Shown: positions 61,416 to 64,000 of the stretch, piece by piece
Layout of the letters: every line of letters starts with the position of its first letter
How positions within the stretch are numbered: the first letter of the stretch is position 1
Source: Mucilaginibacter xinganensis
GTDB taxonomy: Bacteria; Bacteroidota; Bacteroidia; Sphingobacteriales; Sphingobacteriaceae
Reading direction: 5' to 3'
Length of the DNA: 64,000 nt
Assembly (NCBI RefSeq): GCF_002257585.1
Contig: NZ_CP022743.1
Span: 3,224,001-3,288,000, forward strand
Made by a program: the position numbers and the translations under genes
Notes under the pieces: generated by a model
Told to the model about the DNA's origin: nothing
Seen by the model: only the letters and a program-made list of their open reading frames with translations
Database searches by the model: none

Positions 61416-63878
61416 ATGCTCAGCAATCAATATACCATAATAGCTATACAGCAGATCATCAATGCCGGCGGGAATATTGTTAAAGATTACAATATCAGCA
61501 CCTTATTAACCGACAGCCGCAGGATCAGCAATCCTGCAGGCGGTTTGTTCTTTGCGCTGAGCGGCCGGCGCAACGGCCACGAGTTTATTGCGGAAGCTTA
61601 TGCAGGCGGTGTCCGCAATTTTGTGGTAAAACACGGAACCGACATTAAAGCGCCCGAATCAAACTTTTTAATGGTTGACGATGTACTGGCCGCGTTGCAA
61701 ACGCTGGCTGCTTATCACCGTAACCGTTTTAACCTCGAAGTAATAGGAATAACCGGCAGCAACGGCAAAACCATTGTAAAAGAGTGGCTGTACCAACTGC
61801 TGTCGCCCGATAAAAATGTGGTACGTAACCCCAAGAGCTATAACTCGCAAATCGGAGTGCCGCTTTCGGTTTGGCAAATCAACGAAAAAAACGACCTGGG
61901 TATTTTTGAAGCAGGCATCTCTACAGTTGGTGAAATAGAAAAGCTGGAAGCCGTGATCAGGCCCACTGTTGGCATTTTAACACACATTGGCCCTGCGCAT
62001 GATGAAGGATTTGAGAACCGCAACCAGAAGATTACGGAGAAGCTGAAGCTATTTAAAAACTGCCGCTTGCTAATCCATAATTATGACCAGCTGATCAGTT
62101 TCCAGGATAACATCCCGGTTGAAAGCCGCTTTACCTGGAGCACCAATTTTAAACAGGCCGACCTGTACGTGTTCAGCGAGGCGGTGGTATCAAAAAACTA
62201 TTATTTAAGGGCAAGGTATAAAGACGCGGAAATTGAATGCCTGATCCCATTTTTGGATGAGGCATCGGTAGAGAATGCTATTGTTTGCTGGGCTACCATG
62301 CTGGCCCTGGGCTACGCCCCTGCCGAAGCTGACGACCGGATAGAACGTTTAAACGCCGTAAGCATGCGGCTGGAACTAAAAACCGGTATCAATGATTGCT
62401 CCGTTATTGACGACTCTTACAATTCGGACATCCAATCGCTGGAAATAGCCTTGAACTTTTTAACGCAGCAAAATCAACATCAAAAAAAGACACTCATTCT
62501 TTCTGATATTTACCAGTCGGGCTTGCAGGCTGACGTGCTGTACAGGCAGGTTGCCGATATGATAAAAATAAAACAGGTGGACAAATTTATCGGCGTGGGC
62601 GAAGCATTGATGGCCCGACAGGACTACTTTGACATGCCCGAAAAGTTCTTTTACCCGGATACCCAGGCCATGCTGCAGCACCTGCGCACCTTAAATTTTA
62701 AGGGGGAAACCATACTGATAAAGGGTTCGCGCAGTTTTGAGTTTGAACGGATCAGCCGCGCGCTGGTTCAAAAGGCACATGAAACCATATTGGAGATAAA
62801 CTTGAATGCGTTACTAAACAACCTTAATTTTTACCGGTCGCGGTTAAAGCAGGGTGTAAAAGTAATGGCCATTGTAAAAGCATTTTCATACGGCAGCGGC
62901 ACCTTTGAAGTAGCCAATATCCTCCAGTACAACAAGGTTGACTACCTTGCTGTTGCCTACATAGACGAAGGGGTATCCCTGCGCAACACAGGCATCAGCC
63001 TGCCCGTAATGATCTTTAACCCTGAAGCCTCTGCATTTGACAAGCTCATAGAATTTAACCTGGAACCTGTTATTTACAGCTTTGGGTTACTGGACGAATT
63101 TATTACCTACGCACAGGAAAAAAATGTATTGAACTACCCTGTTCACCTTAAAATTGATACCGGTATGCACCGCCTTGGCTTTGAGGACTTTGAAATTGAA
63201 ACCCTTTGCGACCTGCTGGAAGCTAACCGGTACATCAGGGTGCAGTCGGTGTTTTCGCACCTGGTGGCCAGCGAAGCCGCAAAGCACGACAAGTTTACCA
63301 AAAAGCAGATCAGTAATTTTGAAACTGCTTACAAACAAATAGAGCTTACCCTTGGCTACAAGGTGATCAAGCACATCAGCAATACCTCAGGTATTACCAG
63401 GTGGCCCGGCGCGCATTATGACATGGTGCGCCTCGGAATTGGCTTATACGGCATTGATACCGGTATGGAAACCCCCGACACCGGCTTACAGCCTGTGGCC
63501 ACCTTAAAAACCAGCGTTGCGCAGGTAAAAAAAATCAAAGCCGGAGAGACCCTCAGCTACAGCCGTAGTGGCAGTCTGACAAAAGACGGCAAAATAGCTA
63601 CCGTACGGATTGGCTATGCCGACGGCTATTTGCGTGCCTTTGGCAACGGCGTTGGCAAAATGCTGGTGAAAGGAGTTTTGGCGCCCACCGTGGGTAACAT
63701 AACCATGGATATGTGTATGATTGATGTTACCGGCATCGATGTAAAGGAAGGCGACGAGGTAATTATATTTAACGAGCAGCAGCGCATTAACGACCTTGCA
63801 ACCCAAATTGGCACCATACCTTACGAAATATTAACTAATGTTTCGCAAAGGGTTAAAAGGGTGTACTTTTATGAATAG
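61416..63878 (+). CDS. murF-alr: Fused UDP-MurNAc-tripeptide D-alanyl-D-alanine ligase and alanine racemase
   Basis: An 820-residue bifunctional enzyme of cell-wall synthesis. Residues 1 to about 450 are MurF: P-loop GITGSNGKTIVKEWL and the C-terminal ligase domain. Residues about 455-820 are alanine racemase: PLP lysine Lys488 (IVKAFSYGSG), the VNHL-like substrate contacts, and the RLGIGLYGID strand with LSYSRSG. Fusion would couple L-Ala to D-Ala conversion with D-Ala-D-Ala-containing peptide addition; D-alanine ligase (ddl) is a separate gene not in this window. The fusion is known in Bacteroidota. Confidence 0.93.
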   Translation: MLSNQYTIIAIQQIINAGGNIVKDYNISTLLTDSRRISNPAGGLFFALSGRRNGHEFIAEAYAGGVRNFVVKHGTDIKAPESNFLMVDDVLAALQTLAAYHRNRFNLEVIGITGSNGKTIVKEWLYQLLSPDKNVVRNPKSYNSQIGVPLSVWQINEKNDLGIFEAGISTVGEIEKLEAVIRPTVGILTHIGPAHDEGFENRNQKITEKLKLFKNCRLLIHNYDQLISFQDNIPVESRFTWSTNFKQADLYVFSEAVVSKNYYLRARYKDAEIECLIPFLDEASVENAIVCWATMLALGYAPAEADDRIERLNAVSMRLELKTGINDCSVIDDSYNSDIQSLEIALNFLTQQNQHQKKTLILSDIYQSGLQADVLYRQVADMIKIKQVDKFIGVGEALMARQDYFDMPEKFFYPDTQAMLQHLRTLNFKGETILIKGSRSFEFERISRALVQKAHETILEINLNALLNNLNFYRSRLKQGVKVMAIVKAFSYGSGTFEVANILQYNKVDYLAVAYIDEGVSLRNTGISLPVMIFNPEASAFDKLIEFNLEPVIYSFGLLDEFITYAQEKNVLNYPVHLKIDTGMHRLGFEDFEIETLCDLLEANRYIRVQSVFSHLVASEAAKHDKFTKKQISNFETAYKQIELTLGYKVIKHISNTSGITRWPGAHYDMVRLGIGLYGIDTGMETPDTGLQPVATLKTSVAQVKKIKAGETLSYSRSGSLTKDGKIATVRIGYADGYLRAFGNGVGKMLVKGVLAPTVGNITMDMCMIDVTGIDVKEGDEVIIFNEQQRINDLATQIGTIPYEILTNVSQRVKRVYFYE

Positions 63879-63891
63879 AAATTGATTTAAG

Positions 63892-64000
63892 ATGAAGCAG
63901 ATATTCAACGCACTTTTACGCTATTTTTTTAAGGGATTGTTGGTGGTAGTTCCCATTGGCGCCGCGTTCCTTTTAATTTTCTGGGCGGTAAAAAGCATTG
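63892..64000 (+). CDS. DUF502-family membrane protein, start only
   Basis: The window ends 36 codons into this gene. The visible part (MKQIFNALLRYFFKGLLVVVPIGAAFLLI) is one charged start and the first membrane helix typical of DUF502. It begins 13 bases after the murF-alr stop, so co-transcription is likely. Family assignment rests on a short segment. Confidence 0.65.
   Translation, partial: MKQIFNALLRYFFKGLLVVVPIGAAFLLIFWAVKSI

Overview
The window looks like the chromosome of a Bacteroidota bacterium of the family Sphingobacteriaceae; Mucilaginibacter or Pedobacter would fit. The signs are Bacteroidota-type promoters (TTG and TAnnTTTG elements) with weak, A-rich ribosome-binding regions, a carbamoyltransferase of the N-succinylornithine type in the arginine pathway, a fused MurF-alanine racemase, a YpdA-type bacillithiol reductase, a short Bacteroidota SRP RNA, and a TonB-dependent receptor with a carboxypeptidase-regulatory-like N-terminal domain. 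Genus and species are inference only.

Layout. 0-9 kb: a minus-strand run of AhpD-like protein, TonB receptor and MFS transporter; a GH18 protein; an orphan histidine kinase; and a DUF3943 protein. 9-20 kb: a small envelope operon (HMA-like membrane protein plus truncated-haemoglobin-like lipoprotein) next to hemA, a molybdopterin-fold protein and a ModE-like wHTH, a kinase-fold protein, a GMC oxidoreductase, an ECF sigma factor with a coupled membrane protein, and DNA polymerase IV. 19.8-21.8 kb: two paralogous 2H phosphoesterase-fold genes, one lacking both catalytic histidines, then the SRP RNA. 22-36 kb: ypdA, then the arginine operon (GNAT, argG, argC, argD, argF'), preceded by a 41-codon leader peptide with three consecutive Arg codons; PaiB, an Na+/H+ antiporter and NDH-2; then argB-proC, aspartate kinase and gpmA. 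37.4-43.9 kb: a repeat-rich accessory zone with two REP-like arrays around an AAA ATPase, a small unknown gene, a cold-shock protein, a GNAT-nitrilase fusion and duplicated gene ends. 43.9-49.0 kb: an AT-rich, translationally coupled three-gene module (TPR-like/HATPase protein, stand-alone receiver, receiver-nucleoside phosphorylase fusion), the best candidate for an undescribed signalling or conflict system. 49.3-64 kb: metallophosphoesterase, PAP2, an ArsR-SRPBCC pair with a visible operator, VOC, MBL, CheB, a cupin between direct repeats, Crp/Fnr, NIPSNAP, AraC, two tRNAs, recX, murF-alr and the start of a DUF502 gene.

How the genes work together. The arginine genes would take glutamate through N-acylated intermediates to citrulline and argininosuccinate. 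The first acylation is probably done by the operon's own GNAT, and expression is probably tied to arginyl-tRNA supply through the leader peptide. The 43.9-49.0 kb module looks like a sensor ATPase passing a signal through atypical receivers to a nucleoside-cleaving effector; that is inference from domain content and operon layout.
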